From: Streptomyces chattanoogensis
GTDB taxonomy: Bacteria; Actinomycetota; Actinomycetes; Streptomycetales; Streptomycetaceae
Assembly (NCBI RefSeq): GCF_001294335.1
Contig: NZ_LGKG01000140.1
Coordinates: 41,015-105,014, forward strand
Length of the DNA: 64,000 nt
Direction: 5' to 3'
Shown: piece by piece, positions 19,281-28,094 of the stretch
How the letters are laid out: every line of letters starts with the position of its first letter
How positions within the stretch are numbered: the first letter of the stretch is position 1
Notes under the pieces: generated by a model
The model's input: only the letters and a program-made list of their open reading frames with translations
Databases searched by the model: none
Told to the model about the DNA's origin: nothing
Program-made: the position numbers and the translations under genes

Positions 19281-19680
19281 CAGGAGCTCACCTCGCCGCG
19301 TCGGGGAGTGCTGCGCCGGACGGCCGGTCGGCCGGCCGGACAGTGCTACTTGTGAGGGTTACCCGATCCGCAGGTGTTGCACCAGTGGTGCCGCAGGAAG
19401 GCGGTGCGCGGGCGGGCGGTATCCGCCATGGGCCGTATGGGCGACGGCGCCGGCCGCGCGGGGGTCCGTCCTATCGGCCGAACGGGGGACGCGGCGCGCT
19501 CCGGTACGGGGGTGCCGGAGCGCGCCGCGGCCAGGGGCCGGCGCCGGGGGGTGCGCCGGCCGGAGCCTGGACGGCAGTACGGCCCAAGGGATGGCCGTCG
19601 CTGTCCACCGGTCCAGGCCGGTCCGGTGTGACGGTGTTGACAGTGTTACGGCTGCCACAGCTGTGACAGCTGTGACGGCG
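19281..19680. other. 400-base gap with hairpin and short repeats
   Basis: No coding region with Streptomyces-like codon use is convincing here. The stretch holds a perfect 14-bp hairpin (19491-19504 with 19515-19528) and, next to the aldehyde dehydrogenase stop, overlapping CAGCTGTGA copies and several GTxAC units (about 19626-19680). It would contain the acyl-CoA dehydrogenase promoter. Confidence 0.5.
19491..19528. terminator. 14-bp perfect hairpin downstream of aldehyde dehydrogenase gene
   Basis: GCGGCGCGCTCCGG pairs with CCGGAGCGCGCCGC around a 10-nt loop. It lies about 150 bases past the aldehyde dehydrogenase stop and 210 bases before the acyl-CoA dehydrogenase start, on the same strand. 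Confidence 0.55.
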
Positions 19681-21138
19681 TTACAGAGCCAGTCCGGTCA
19701 GGACCAGGACCCGCTCGTAGGTGTAGTCGTCCATCGCGTAGCGCACGCCCTCGCGGCCCACGCCGGACTGCTTGGCGCCGCCGTACGGCATCTGGTCGGC
19801 CCGGTAGGACGGCACATCGCCGATGATCACGCCGCCGACCTCCAGGGCGCGGTGGGCGCGGAAGGCGGTCTGCGTGTCGTGCGTGAAGACACCGGCCTGC
19901 AGACCGTACTTGGAGGCGTTGACCGCGGCGAACGCCTCGGCCTCGCCGTCGACCTTCTGGATGCTCAGCACCGGGCCGAAGACCTCTTCGCAGGCCAGGG
20001 TGGCGTCGGCGGGCACGTCCGCCAGGACGGTCGGCGCGTAGGAGGCGCCGTCGCGCTTGCCGCCCGCGAGCAGCTTCGCACCGCGCTCGACGGCCTCGTC
20101 CACCCAGGACTCGACGCGCTGGGCGGCGGCCTCGTTGACCAGCGGGCCGACCTCGGTGGCGTCGTCGGAGGGGTCGCCGGTGACCTGCGCATTGACGGCC
20201 GCGACGATCTTGGGGACCAGGCGGTCGTAGACGGAGGCGTCGGCGATGACCCGCTGCACCGAGATGCAGGACTGGCCGCCCTGGTAGTTGGAGAAGGTGG
20301 CGATCCGCTGCGCCGCCCAGTCCAGGTCCGCCTCGGAGGACCAGTCGGGCAGCACGACGGCCGCGCCGTTGCCGCCGAGCTCCAGGGTGCAGTGCTTGCG
20401 CGGCACCGAGTCGAGGATGTCGTAGCCGACCTTCTCGGAACCGGTGAAGGAGATGACCGGCAGACGCTCGTCCTGCACCAGCGCCGGCATCGCCTCGTTG
20501 CCCACCGGGAGGATCGACCAGGAACCGGCCGGCAGGTCGGTGCCCTCCAGCAGCTCGCCGATGATGAGTCCCGAAAGCGGGGTGGCCGGGGCGGGCTTGA
20601 GGATGATCGGGACGCCGGCCGCGATGGCCGGGGCGATCTTGTGGGCGCACAGGTTCAGCGGGAAGTTGAACGGGGCGATGCCCAGGACCGTGCCGCGCGG
20701 GAAGCGGCGGGTCAGCGCGAGACGGCCGGTGCCGCCCGCGTCGGTGTCCAGGCGCTGCGCCTCGCCGCCGTTGAAGCGGCGGGCCTCCTCGGCCGCGAAA
20801 CGGAACACCGAGATCGCCCGGCCCACCTCGCCGCGCGCCCACTTCATCGGCTTGCCGTTCTCGGCGGAGATCAGCCGGGCGATCTCCTCCGTACGCTCCA
20901 CCAGCCGGCGGCCGACCTGGTCGAGGGCGGCGGCCCGCACATGGGCGGGGGTCGCGGCGAGCTCGTCCTGGACGGCGACGGAGGCGGCGATGGCCTCCTC
21001 GACCTGCGCCTCGGTGGGGACGCTCACCGTGCCGACAAGACGTCCGTCCCAGGGGGAGGTGACATCGAAGGTGGCATCGCCGGTGGCCCTGCGGCCGGCG
21101 AGCCAGAAGGCGGTGGGGGCTGCAGCAGTGTTCGGCAC
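19681..21138 (-). CDS. NAD(P)-dependent aldehyde dehydrogenase
   Basis: A 485-residue aldehyde dehydrogenase that would oxidise an aldehyde to its acid. The general-base segment LELGGNGAAVVL and the nucleophile motif QGGQSCISVQR (Cys291) are intact, as is the FNFPLNL nucleotide-binding region. The sequence is closest in style to the succinate-semialdehyde/lactaldehyde/glyceraldehyde group. Given gabT nearby, succinate semialdehyde is a reasonable but unproven substrate. The GTG at 21138 was chosen because GGGAAGGG precedes it and the protein then starts as in relatives; an upstream start at 21207 is possible. PucR regulator gene is 170 bases upstream on the same strand. Confidence 0.9.
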   Translation of the reverse strand: MPNTAAAPTAFWLAGRRATGDATFDVTSPWDGRLVGTVSVPTEAQVEEAIAASVAVQDELAATPAHVRAAALDQVGRRLVERTEEIARLISAENGKPMKWARGEVGRAISVFRFAAEEARRFNGGEAQRLDTDAGGTGRLALTRRFPRGTVLGIAPFNFPLNLCAHKIAPAIAAGVPIILKPAPATPLSGLIIGELLEGTDLPAGSWSILPVGNEAMPALVQDERLPVISFTGSEKVGYDILDSVPRKHCTLELGGNGAAVVLPDWSSEADLDWAAQRIATFSNYQGGQSCISVQRVIADASVYDRLVPKIVAAVNAQVTGDPSDDATEVGPLVNEAAAQRVESWVDEAVERGAKLLAGGKRDGASYAPTVLADVPADATLACEEVFGPVLSIQKVDGEAEAFAAVNASKYGLQAGVFTHDTQTAFRAHRALEVGGVIIGDVPSYRADQMPYGGAKQSGVGREGVRYAMDDYTYERVLVLTGLAL

Positions 21139-21309
21139 AGTAATCCCGGCCCTTCCCAAGTGGTGGAGTGGTGCATGGAGCTCCGCGGGCGGCTCGGTGA
21201 GCGGCACGCTGCACCCACGGTAGGGGCGGGGCGCCGCCCTGGCGTTTGTCCGAACCGGAGAAATCGGGGGGCGTGTCCCTACGCGGTGGAGGGGGCGGCC
21301 GCGTGCGCG

Positions 21310-22944
21310 TCACTCCTCCGGCGGCGCCGAGGTCGCCTTGAGCGCCAGCCACAGCTCCATCCGGACGTCCGCATCGTCCAGCGAGCGGCCCAGGATCTCC
21401 TCCACCCGCCGCATCCGGTAACGCAGCGTATGACGGTGTACGCCCAGGTCGGCGGCGGCCGCGTCCCACTGGCCGTGGCGGGCGAGCCAGGCGCGCAGCG
21501 AGGCGACGAGATCACCGCGCCCGGTCGCATCGTGCTCCCGCAGCGCCCGCAGCAGCCCGTCGGCGAACGCGCGTACCGCGTCGTCGGCGAGCAGCGGCAG
21601 CACGGAGCCGGCCGCCACGTCCTCGTGCTCGACCAGCGTCCGGCCGCGGCGGCGGGCGACGTAGAGGGCCTGTTCGGCCTGGCGGTAGGCGGTGGCGGCG
21701 GACATCGGGCCGGTCGGTGCGGAGATGCCGACCGCCAGGCCCTCGGCGCGGCCCGCCTCGTCCCGTGCGGACCGGCCGCCCACCCGCGGCCGGTCCCCGG
21801 CGCGGGCCTCGGCCAGGGCGGCGAACTCGGCGCAGGCGTCGGCGGCCGCCCCGCCGTCCGCGACCAGGACGATCAGCCGGGTGCCGTCCGGGACGGCGAG
21901 GACCGCCTCGCCGGTCCGGGCGGCGGCCGAGTCCATGGCATCGGCGAGCGCATCGAGAACGGCCGGGGTTCCGGCGCCCGGGGGCTCGCCCTCGGCGGCC
22001 ACCGGCTCGGCCACCACCATCCGGAACGGGGCGTCCAGCAGCCCGCCGTAGAGCCGTCCCGCCACCGCCCGCGCATGGTCCGGCTCCCCCGCCAGCAGCA
22101 TCTTGAGCACCGCGGCGCCGAGCCGCTGCTCGGCGTCCTGCAGGGCGCGGGACCGCTCGGTGGTGAGGGTGAGCAGGGCGACGGCGGAGTGCACGGCGTA
22201 CCGCTCGGCGGTGCCCAGCGGCGCGCCCGTCCCGACCGCCAGCACCCCGCGCGCCCGCCGGCCGGTGCCCAGCGACTGCAGCTCGACCCGGTCGTCGCCG
22301 TCCGTGTCGCTCACCACCGAACTGGCGGGCGCGGGCCGCTCCCGCAGCCGCGCCACGTCGTCGGCCAGCCGGGCCGCGCGCCGGGCCGCCCAGTCGGGGG
22401 CGGCGGCCACCACGGCACCGGACGCGTCGTAGAGCGCGGCCCAGCCGTCCAGATGCGCGGCGAGCCGGGCCAGCAGTTCGGCCGGGCCCTCGGCGCTGAG
22501 CGCGGCCCGGGTCAGCTCCCGCTGCGCCTCGAACCCGGCCGTCACGGCCCGGTACTGATCGGCGGCGACGGCGGCCGACACGGCCTTGCTGATCGCGATG
22601 AACGGCGTCCGGCGCGGCACCCCCAGCAGCGGCAGCCCCTCCTGCCGGGCCGCCTCCACCAGCGCCTCGGGTGCCTCCTCGTAGTTCACCCCGACCGCGA
22701 AGCCCAGCCCGACGACACCCGCCTGCGCCACCCTGCGCACATACCGGCGGCTGGCCTCCGCGTCCTCCGCGTCCAGCTTCAGCGCGGTGATCAGCAGCAG
22801 CTCGCCGCCCTCCATGTAGGGCACCGGATCGATCAGCTCGCTCGCATGCGCCCAGCGCACCGGAACGTCCAGCCGGTCCTCACCCGCGAGCACGGTCAGC
22901 TTGAGCGCGGTGTGGTTGACGAGAGAGGCGAGGGTGTGGGGCAT
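21310..22944 (-). CDS. PucR family transcriptional regulator
   Basis: A 544-residue activator-type regulator. Residues 1-120 form the PucR N-terminal domain (VRWAHASELIDPVPYMEGGELLL split over two strands), the middle is a GAF/GGDEF-like region (CdaR type), and the C-terminus is the PucR helix-turn-helix with WDAAAADLGVHRHTLRYRMRRVEEILG. Relatives control purine, proline or GABA catabolism. Because aldehyde dehydrogenase follows and gabT lies further along, I infer control of GABA or amine catabolism. Start is the ATG at 22944. Confidence 0.9.
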   Translation of the reverse strand: MPHTLASLVNHTALKLTVLAGEDRLDVPVRWAHASELIDPVPYMEGGELLLITALKLDAEDAEASRRYVRRVAQAGVVGLGFAVGVNYEEAPEALVEAARQEGLPLLGVPRRTPFIAISKAVSAAVAADQYRAVTAGFEAQRELTRAALSAEGPAELLARLAAHLDGWAALYDASGAVVAAAPDWAARRAARLADDVARLRERPAPASSVVSDTDGDDRVELQSLGTGRRARGVLAVGTGAPLGTAERYAVHSAVALLTLTTERSRALQDAEQRLGAAVLKMLLAGEPDHARAVAGRLYGGLLDAPFRMVVAEPVAAEGEPPGAGTPAVLDALADAMDSAAARTGEAVLAVPDGTRLIVLVADGGAAADACAEFAALAEARAGDRPRVGGRSARDEAGRAEGLAVGISAPTGPMSAATAYRQAEQALYVARRRGRTLVEHEDVAAGSVLPLLADDAVRAFADGLLRALREHDATGRGDLVASLRAWLARHGQWDAAAADLGVHRHTLRYRMRRVEEILGRSLDDADVRMELWLALKATSAPPEE

Positions 22945-22982
22945 AGGACCTTCGATGACGAGGGGGAGCCGACGGCCACCCT

Positions 22983-23004
22983 ACGGGGCTTTGCGCCGCC
23001 CCGT
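22983..23004. terminator. Short hairpin between the ATPase and PucR genes
   Basis: ACGGGGC pairs with GCCCCGT around an 8-nt loop. It lies about 40 bases upstream of the PucR start and 157 bases past the ATPase stop. A tandem pair of GGGACGGATC (23071-23080, 23081-23090) is nearby. Confidence 0.4.
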
Positions 23005-23160
23005 ATGAACGGCCAGTGCCGATTCTGCCTGAACGGAGGAATCCAGGGGACCTCTCGTGCGGTTCCCGCAGGGACGGATCGGGACGGATCCCGCCTGTGG
23101 GCCGCCCGGGGCGCCGCCCCGTCCGGCCCTGCAACCGGCTCCTCCCCCTCACCTCGCCCC

Positions 23161-25326
23161 TCACCCCCTCAGATCCACCAGCACCGGCGGCGCATGCTCC
23201 CCCTTCACCGATGTCACCGACAGCACCGCATGCCCCGCGGGCAGGGAGTTGGCGAGATCCGAGGCGGACCAGCGCTCCCGTTCCACCGTCCGCACGGTGA
23301 CCGCCTTGGCGGTGGCCGCCTTGCCGGTGACCAGCTGGCGGAAAATGTGGAACGCCTTGCCCGCGGCGCTCTCCGCGATGATCTGACGGTCGGTCACATC
23401 ACGGGTCTCCACCCACTCCTTGCCCCACACCTCGGCGAACCGCGCGCCGTCCCACGTCGTCACGCCCGCGAACGCCATCCGGCAGCCGACCGCGCCGAGC
23501 AGCGCACTGCGCAGCGCGTCGGGGACGTCGTCCAGCGAGCGCAGCGTGAGCACCGCCCCGGCGTTCGCCGAGCGCAGCCGCTGGAGGCCGCGCAGCGCCT
23601 CGGCGGTGATGGTGTGCGCCGCCTCGTCCAGCACCAGACAGGCGAAGAGCGAACGGTCACTGCGGGCTACCGCGCACTCGGTGAACTGGGCGAGCACCAG
23701 GCGCGCCAGGATCCGTGAGGCCTCGGCGTGACCGCGTTCCGGAAGCTCGATACGGACCCGCAGGGGGTGGTCGAGCGCACGCAGCGAGACCTGGCGGGTG
23801 CGTCCGGTGGGGTCGAAGCAGTCGGCGAAGGCGGGCCGGTCGAGCAGCGCGATGCGGTCGGCGAGCAGCACGCCCGCATCGCCCGGACGCTCCGACTGCC
23901 GGGCACGCGCGTCCAGTTCGCGCAGCAGCGTCTGCTCGCCGCTCCCCTCCAGCGCGGACCGCAGCGCGCCCATCGCCGCGGGCGCGCCGTCGAGCAGTTC
24001 CCGCAGCTCGGGAACGCTGGGAAAGCGCTCATGCACGGCCCGGAAGGGCCCGAGCAGCTGCGCGAGCGCGGTAGCCGCCCGCCGGCTGTCCCCGCCGGGC
24101 AGCTGCTCGGCCAGATCACCGACCAGCGCCTCGGCGAGGATGGCGGCGGCCTCGTCGGGGTCGGTGGTGCCGCCGTAGAGGTCGAGGTCGCACTCCGGGT
24201 CGCGGCGGCCGATCGTGACCACCACATCGAACGCGTCGTCCGGGCCGAGGTCCGCACCGGCCGGTCCGACGGCGATCACCGCGCACTGCCCGGCCAGCGC
24301 CTGCAGGCACATCGACTCCACCACGGGCCGGACCACCCGGGTCGTCTTACCGCTCCCCGCCGGGCCGACGGCCAGCAGGGAGGTGCCGAGCACGGCAGGT
24401 TCCAGGGCACAGCCGGCGCCCCGGTGCTGGTACGGATTGCGCTCATGGTCGGCGGCGGTGCCGAGCCGCACCTGGTGGGCCAGGAGATCGTGCTCGGCGG
24501 TCCTACGGGTCAGATCGCGCCGGCCCGAGGGGTGCGCACAGGCCGCGGCACCCTGCCGCAGCACGGTGTCCGTGAAGGAGGCCAGCGAGTTCTTGCCGGA
24601 CCGCACCGACTGCCAGGCACGGTCGATCCTGGCCACATCCACATCGTTCATCCGCCCGGCGCGGGCCTCCTCGGCAAGCTTGTCCGCGGCGTCGGGGGCA
24701 CCGTGGGCGCGCAGCTCGGGCCATTGGGCGGGGTCGGTGGCGGGCTTGGGGGCGGCGGCGGCCGGGCGGGGACGCAGGCGCCGGACGAGCGGCCCGACGA
24801 GCGGCATCAGGAAGCGCCGGCCGAGTTCGGGCCAGCGGCCGAGGCGGCCGAAGACGACGGCCATGAGGACGATGAAAAGCCCGTAGTAGATGTAGCTGGC
24901 CCAGACATAGGCCATCGGGTCGGTGCCGTCCCGCCAGGAGTCGGGCGTGAGGAGCACCAGCGGCCACAGCCAGTAGCTGCCGAGATATTGGTTCCACAGC
25001 AGCGACCACAAAAGCCACCCGCACAGAAACGAGATCAGCGCACCGCTGATCAGCTGCCGGGTGGGAATCCGCTCCGGCTCCTCCGCAGGCCGCGGCCGGT
25101 GCCCGTACGTCCAGACGCCCGGCCCCGCCGCCGGGCGCGGGGTCCGCAGCCAGGCGAGCAGCGGCGGCTCGGGGGCGTCGGCGGGGTGGCCGGGCGGGGC
25201 CGTGGGCATGGCGGGAAGCCCGGCGGGGGGTGTGGCGGGAGGCGGCGGCGCATCCGGCGGTGCCGCCGGGCGCGGGACGAGTTCGGAGCGGGTGTTGCGT
25301 GCGTCCTGCGTGCCCTCGGTATCCAT
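23161..25326 (-). CDS. VirD4/TraG-like membrane ATPase
   Basis: About 721 residues. A Pro-rich N-terminal tail is followed by two or three membrane helices (ISGALISFLCGWLLWSLLW and YIYYGLFIVLMAVVFG), then a large cytoplasmic ATPase domain with Walker A GPAGSGKTT (about 319-327) and Walker B CLVLDEAAH (about 563-570). This layout resembles type IV coupling proteins, which pump DNA or protein across membranes, yet no relaxase, TraB/FtsK-like conjugation gene or secretion channel gene is near. Start: the ATG at 25326 has AAGGG upstream; 25356 is an alternative. It is divergent from gabT. Function unknown; a chromosomal housekeeping role is more likely than plasmid transfer because there are no mobile-element signs. 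Confidence 0.8.
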   Translation of the reverse strand: MDTEGTQDARNTRSELVPRPAAPPDAPPPPATPPAGLPAMPTAPPGHPADAPEPPLLAWLRTPRPAAGPGVWTYGHRPRPAEEPERIPTRQLISGALISFLCGWLLWSLLWNQYLGSYWLWPLVLLTPDSWRDGTDPMAYVWASYIYYGLFIVLMAVVFGRLGRWPELGRRFLMPLVGPLVRRLRPRPAAAAPKPATDPAQWPELRAHGAPDAADKLAEEARAGRMNDVDVARIDRAWQSVRSGKNSLASFTDTVLRQGAAACAHPSGRRDLTRRTAEHDLLAHQVRLGTAADHERNPYQHRGAGCALEPAVLGTSLLAVGPAGSGKTTRVVRPVVESMCLQALAGQCAVIAVGPAGADLGPDDAFDVVVTIGRRDPECDLDLYGGTTDPDEAAAILAEALVGDLAEQLPGGDSRRAATALAQLLGPFRAVHERFPSVPELRELLDGAPAAMGALRSALEGSGEQTLLRELDARARQSERPGDAGVLLADRIALLDRPAFADCFDPTGRTRQVSLRALDHPLRVRIELPERGHAEASRILARLVLAQFTECAVARSDRSLFACLVLDEAAHTITAEALRGLQRLRSANAGAVLTLRSLDDVPDALRSALLGAVGCRMAFAGVTTWDGARFAEVWGKEWVETRDVTDRQIIAESAAGKAFHIFRQLVTGKAATAKAVTVRTVERERWSASDLANSLPAGHAVLSVTSVKGEHAPPVLVDLRG

Positions 25327-25400
25327 CCGCTGCCCTTGTCCCCCTCGAGCCGTCATCTGCTGACGCCGCTCAATCTACTGGCCCCCCGCCCCCGCTATAT

Positions 25401-25456
25401 CCGGTGCGGACAACGCAACACGCGCACTTCTCCCGAACGGAACATGCCCGCACCGG
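25401..25456. promoter_or_regulatory. Inverted repeat in the ATPase-gabT divergent region
   Basis: CCGGTGCGG (25401-25409) is the exact reverse complement of CCGCACCGG (25448-25456), 38 bases apart. It lies between the two divergent starts and could be an operator for gabT, for the ATPase gene, or both. Confidence 0.45.
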
Positions 25457-25521
25457 TCCACCGGCCCTAACCTGCGAGAACAAGACCTCTGTACGTCCCC
25501 GTCCGACCCCAGGAGACTGCT

Positions 25522-26871
25522 ATGACCGAACTGTCCGGAGGCCCGGCCCTCCCCCAGGAGCGTCGCATCGTCACCGCGATTCCCGGCCCGAAGTCGCAGG
25601 AGCTGTGGGCCCGTAAGCAGGAGACCGTGGCCGCTGGTGTCGGTGCGGTGCTGCCCGTGTTCATCAAGCGTGCCGGTGGCGGTGTCCTGGAGGACGTGGA
25701 CGGGAACTCCCTGATCGACTTCGGTTCGGGTATCGCCGTGACCTCGGTCGGCAACAGTGCGGAGGCCGTGGTGCGCAGGGCCACCGCGCAGCTCGCCGAC
25801 TTCACCCACACCTGTGCGATGGTCACGCCGTACGAGCCGTACATCGAGGTGTGTGAGCAGCTCGCCGAGCTGACCCCGGGTGACCACGCGAAGAAGTCGG
25901 CGCTGTTCAACTCCGGCGCGGAGGCCGTGGAGAACGCCGTCAAGATCGCGCGGGCGTACACCAAGCGGCAGGCCGTCGTCGTGTTCGACCACGGCTACCA
26001 CGGCCGGACGAACCTGACCATGGCGCTGACGGCGAAGAACATGCCGTACAAGCACGGCTTCGGGCCGTTCGCGCCCGAGGTGTACCGCGTACCGCTGGCC
26101 TACCCCTACCGCTGGCTGACCGGTCCGGAGAACTGTGCGCAGGAGGCCGCCGACCAGGTCATCTCGCAGATCACCAAGCAGATCGGCGCGGAGAACGTCG
26201 CGGCGATCATCATCGAGCCGGTGCTCGGTGAGGGCGGCTTCATCGAGCCGGCCAAGGGCTTCCTCCCGGCGATCGTGAACTTCGCGCGGGAGAACGGGAT
26301 CGTCTTCGTCGCGGACGAGATCCAGTCGGGCTTCTGCCGTACGGGCCAGTGGTTCGCGTGTGAGGACGAGGGGATCGTGCCGGACCTCATCACGACCGCG
26401 AAGGGCATTGCGGGCGGTCTGCCGCTGGCCGCGGTCACCGGCCGCGCCGAGATCATGGACGCCGCGCACGCGGGCGGCCTGGGCGGCACCTACGGCGGTA
26501 ACCCGGTGGCCTGCGCCGCCGCTCTCGGCGCCATCGAGACCGCGCGCGAGCTGGACCTCAACGGCAAGGCCCAGCACATCGAGCAGGTCATGAAGGCCCG
26601 TCTCACGGCCATCGCGGAGAAGTTCGACATCATCGGCGAGGTCCGCGGCCGCGGCGCGATGATCGCGATCGAGCTGGTGAAGTCCGGTTCCAAGGAGCCG
26701 AACCCGGAGGCCACCGGCGCGCTCGCCAAGGCCTGCCACCAGGAGGGTCTGCTGGTCCTGACGACCGGTACGTACGGCAATGTGCTGCGCTTCCTGCCGC
26801 CGCTGGTGATCGGTGAGGACCTGCTCAACGAGGGTCTGGACATCCTTGAGGCGGCGTTCGCCAAGCTCTGA
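25522..26871 (+). CDS. gabT: 4-aminobutyrate--2-oxoglutarate transaminase
   Basis: Transfers the amino group of GABA to 2-oxoglutarate, giving succinate semialdehyde. The 449-residue class III aminotransferase has the PLP-phosphate region NSGAEAVENAVKIAR, the PLP-ring Asp in VADEIQSGFCRTG and the Schiff-base Lys294 in TTAKGIAGGLP. The start ATG is preceded by a strong CCAGGAG. It fits the last part of the polyamine route encoded around it: putrescine to aminobutyraldehyde to GABA to succinate semialdehyde. A hairpin terminator follows. Confidence 0.95.
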   Translation: MTELSGGPALPQERRIVTAIPGPKSQELWARKQETVAAGVGAVLPVFIKRAGGGVLEDVDGNSLIDFGSGIAVTSVGNSAEAVVRRATAQLADFTHTCAMVTPYEPYIEVCEQLAELTPGDHAKKSALFNSGAEAVENAVKIARAYTKRQAVVVFDHGYHGRTNLTMALTAKNMPYKHGFGPFAPEVYRVPLAYPYRWLTGPENCAQEAADQVISQITKQIGAENVAAIIIEPVLGEGGFIEPAKGFLPAIVNFARENGIVFVADEIQSGFCRTGQWFACEDEGIVPDLITTAKGIAGGLPLAAVTGRAEIMDAAHAGGLGGTYGGNPVACAAALGAIETARELDLNGKAQHIEQVMKARLTAIAEKFDIIGEVRGRGAMIAIELVKSGSKEPNPEATGALAKACHQEGLLVLTTGTYGNVLRFLPPLVIGEDLLNEGLDILEAAFAKL

Positions 26872-26893
26872 GCGGCGAGCGGCTGAGCAGTCC

Positions 26894-26938
26894 GGCGGCG
26901 GCCCGGGGCACGACGATGACGTGCCCAGGGCCGCCGCC
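26894..26938 (+). terminator. gabT terminator
   Basis: A long stem pairs GGCGGCGGCCC (26894-26904) with GGGCCGCCGCC (26928-26938), continued inward by GGGCAC with GTGCCC after a single mismatch. It starts 22 bases after the gabT stop and is followed by GCTTTG. Confidence 0.7.
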
Positions 26939-27251
26939 GCTTTGCGGATGCGAGCGGTCCGGACGAGGACGACCTGCGCTGCCGCGTGAAGAAGATGTGC
27001 GGGGCGAATGGCGGCCCGGTGATGCGGCTGTCGGGTGCGCGGCGGGTGCCGTACGGTTTCTGCAGATGAGAGAAAAACCCCGTCCGCAGGGGACTGCGGG
27101 CGATGCCCGGTCGGCGCTTCCCCGGCTCCGATCTGGCCGTGCCCTCGCGCACACGACCGGGACCCGTGCGATACGGGGCTCCGGGAATCCTCACCGATCG
27201 GATGTCCGCCCGCCCCATACCCCCCGGGGCGCGCGGGACACCGGTCAGCAC

Positions 27252-27300
27252 GGCCGCCTCGGAACCACCCCCCCTGTTCCGAGGCGGCCTCCTCTTTTTC
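27252..27300 (+). terminator. Terminator-like hairpin upstream of the PAP2 gene
   Basis: GGCCGCCTCGGAAC (27252-27265) pairs perfectly with GTTCCGAGGCGGCC (27276-27289), with a C-rich 10-nt loop, followed by TCCTCTTTTTC. This is a textbook intrinsic terminator, but it lies more than 350 bases past gabT, which already has one, and about 70 bases before the likely PAP2 start. It may be a leader attenuator or the end of an unseen small RNA. Confidence 0.6.
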
Positions 27301-27356
27301 CCGTTCTCGGTTCTCCCGTTCCCGGTTCTCGCGTTCCCGCTTTTCCCACCCGCGCA

Positions 27357-28094
27357 GTGGGTCCGCTCGCTGCCGTGCTCGTCCTCGCCGTGCTCCTCTT
27401 CACGGTGATCAGCCGGCAGGTGGCCGGTCACGGTCCGCTCCGTACGGTGGATGAGCGGACCGGGCGGGCCGTTGCCCACAGCGCGATTCCTCCGGGGCTT
27501 GCGGAGTTTTTCGCCGATCTCGGCAATACGGCCGTTGCCTTGCCGGTGCTGCTGGTGGTGGCGGGGTGGGCCGGATGGGCCGCTCGGCGCGGGCGGCGGC
27601 GGGTGGCGGAAGGCGGCGGTCCGGTGCGCTGGTGGCTGCCGCCCGTCGCCGCCGCCTCGGCCCTGGCCGCGGTGCCCGCGCTGGTCGTCCCGCTCAAGCT
27701 GTGGTTCGCCCGGCCGGGGCCGCCGGGTATGGGCGGGGGCGCGCAGGACGGCTTCTTTCCGTCGGGGCACGCCGCGACGGCGGCGGTCGCGTACGGGGTG
27801 GCCGCGCTGCTGCTGATCCGGGCGCGGGTACCCGGGCGGGCGCGCCGCCGGGCCGCGTGCGCCGTGGCGGCCGGCGGCGTGCTGGTCAACGTCGGCGTGG
27901 GCATCGGGCTGGTGCGCCGGGGCTACCACTGGCCCCTGGACGTGCTGGGCAGCTGGTGCCTGGCCGGAGTGCTGCTGGTGGCGTGGTGGGCGGTGTGCGA
28001 ACGGTGGGCGCGGGCCGGGGCGCCCCTCACCCCTCCGCCGCCCGCCTCGCCGCCGCCTCATGCAGCGCCAGCTCCAGGACGCACGGGTCGGTGA
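27357..28094 (+). CDS. PAP2-family membrane phosphatase
   Basis: About 245 residues with several membrane helices and all three PAP2 signature motifs: KLWFARP, FPSGHAATA and RRGYHWPLDVLG. Such enzymes dephosphorylate lipid or isoprenoid phosphates (phosphatidic acid, undecaprenyl diphosphate) at the outer membrane face. The frame stays open far upstream; I chose the GTG at 27357, just before the first hydrophobic helix (VGPLAAVLVLAVLLF), but no good ribosome-binding site supports it. An ATG at 27066 in the same frame, eight bases after a TACGGT box, could be a leaderless start, which would read through the hairpin. The end overlaps the convergent neighbour by 68 bases. Confidence 0.75.
   Translation: MGPLAAVLVLAVLLFTVISRQVAGHGPLRTVDERTGRAVAHSAIPPGLAEFFADLGNTAVALPVLLVVAGWAGWAARRGRRRVAEGGGPVRWWLPPVAAASALAAVPALVVPLKLWFARPGPPGMGGGAQDGFFPSGHAATAAVAYGVAALLLIRARVPGRARRRAACAVAAGGVLVNVGVGIGLVRRGYHWPLDVLGSWCLAGVLLVAWWAVCERWARAGAPLTPPPPASPPPHAAPAPGRTGR

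Noticed and set aside
16134..19355. A 1073-codon open frame on the plus strand
   Set aside because: Mirror of dxr and the acyl-CoA dehydrogenase gene; no domain recognised and no ribosome-binding site.
19374..19658. Small frames in the 400-base gap
   Set aside because: No ribosome-binding site, unusual composition and overlap with a terminator hairpin.
18943..23718. A 1591-codon open frame on the plus strand
   Set aside because: It runs opposite to the acyl-CoA dehydrogenase, aldehyde dehydrogenase, PucR and ATPase genes, all of which have clear motifs. Such long mirror frames are normal at this GC content.
23161..25326. Conjugative element around the VirD4-like gene
   Set aside because: No relaxase, spread protein, replication or excision genes are near, and flanking genes are housekeeping.
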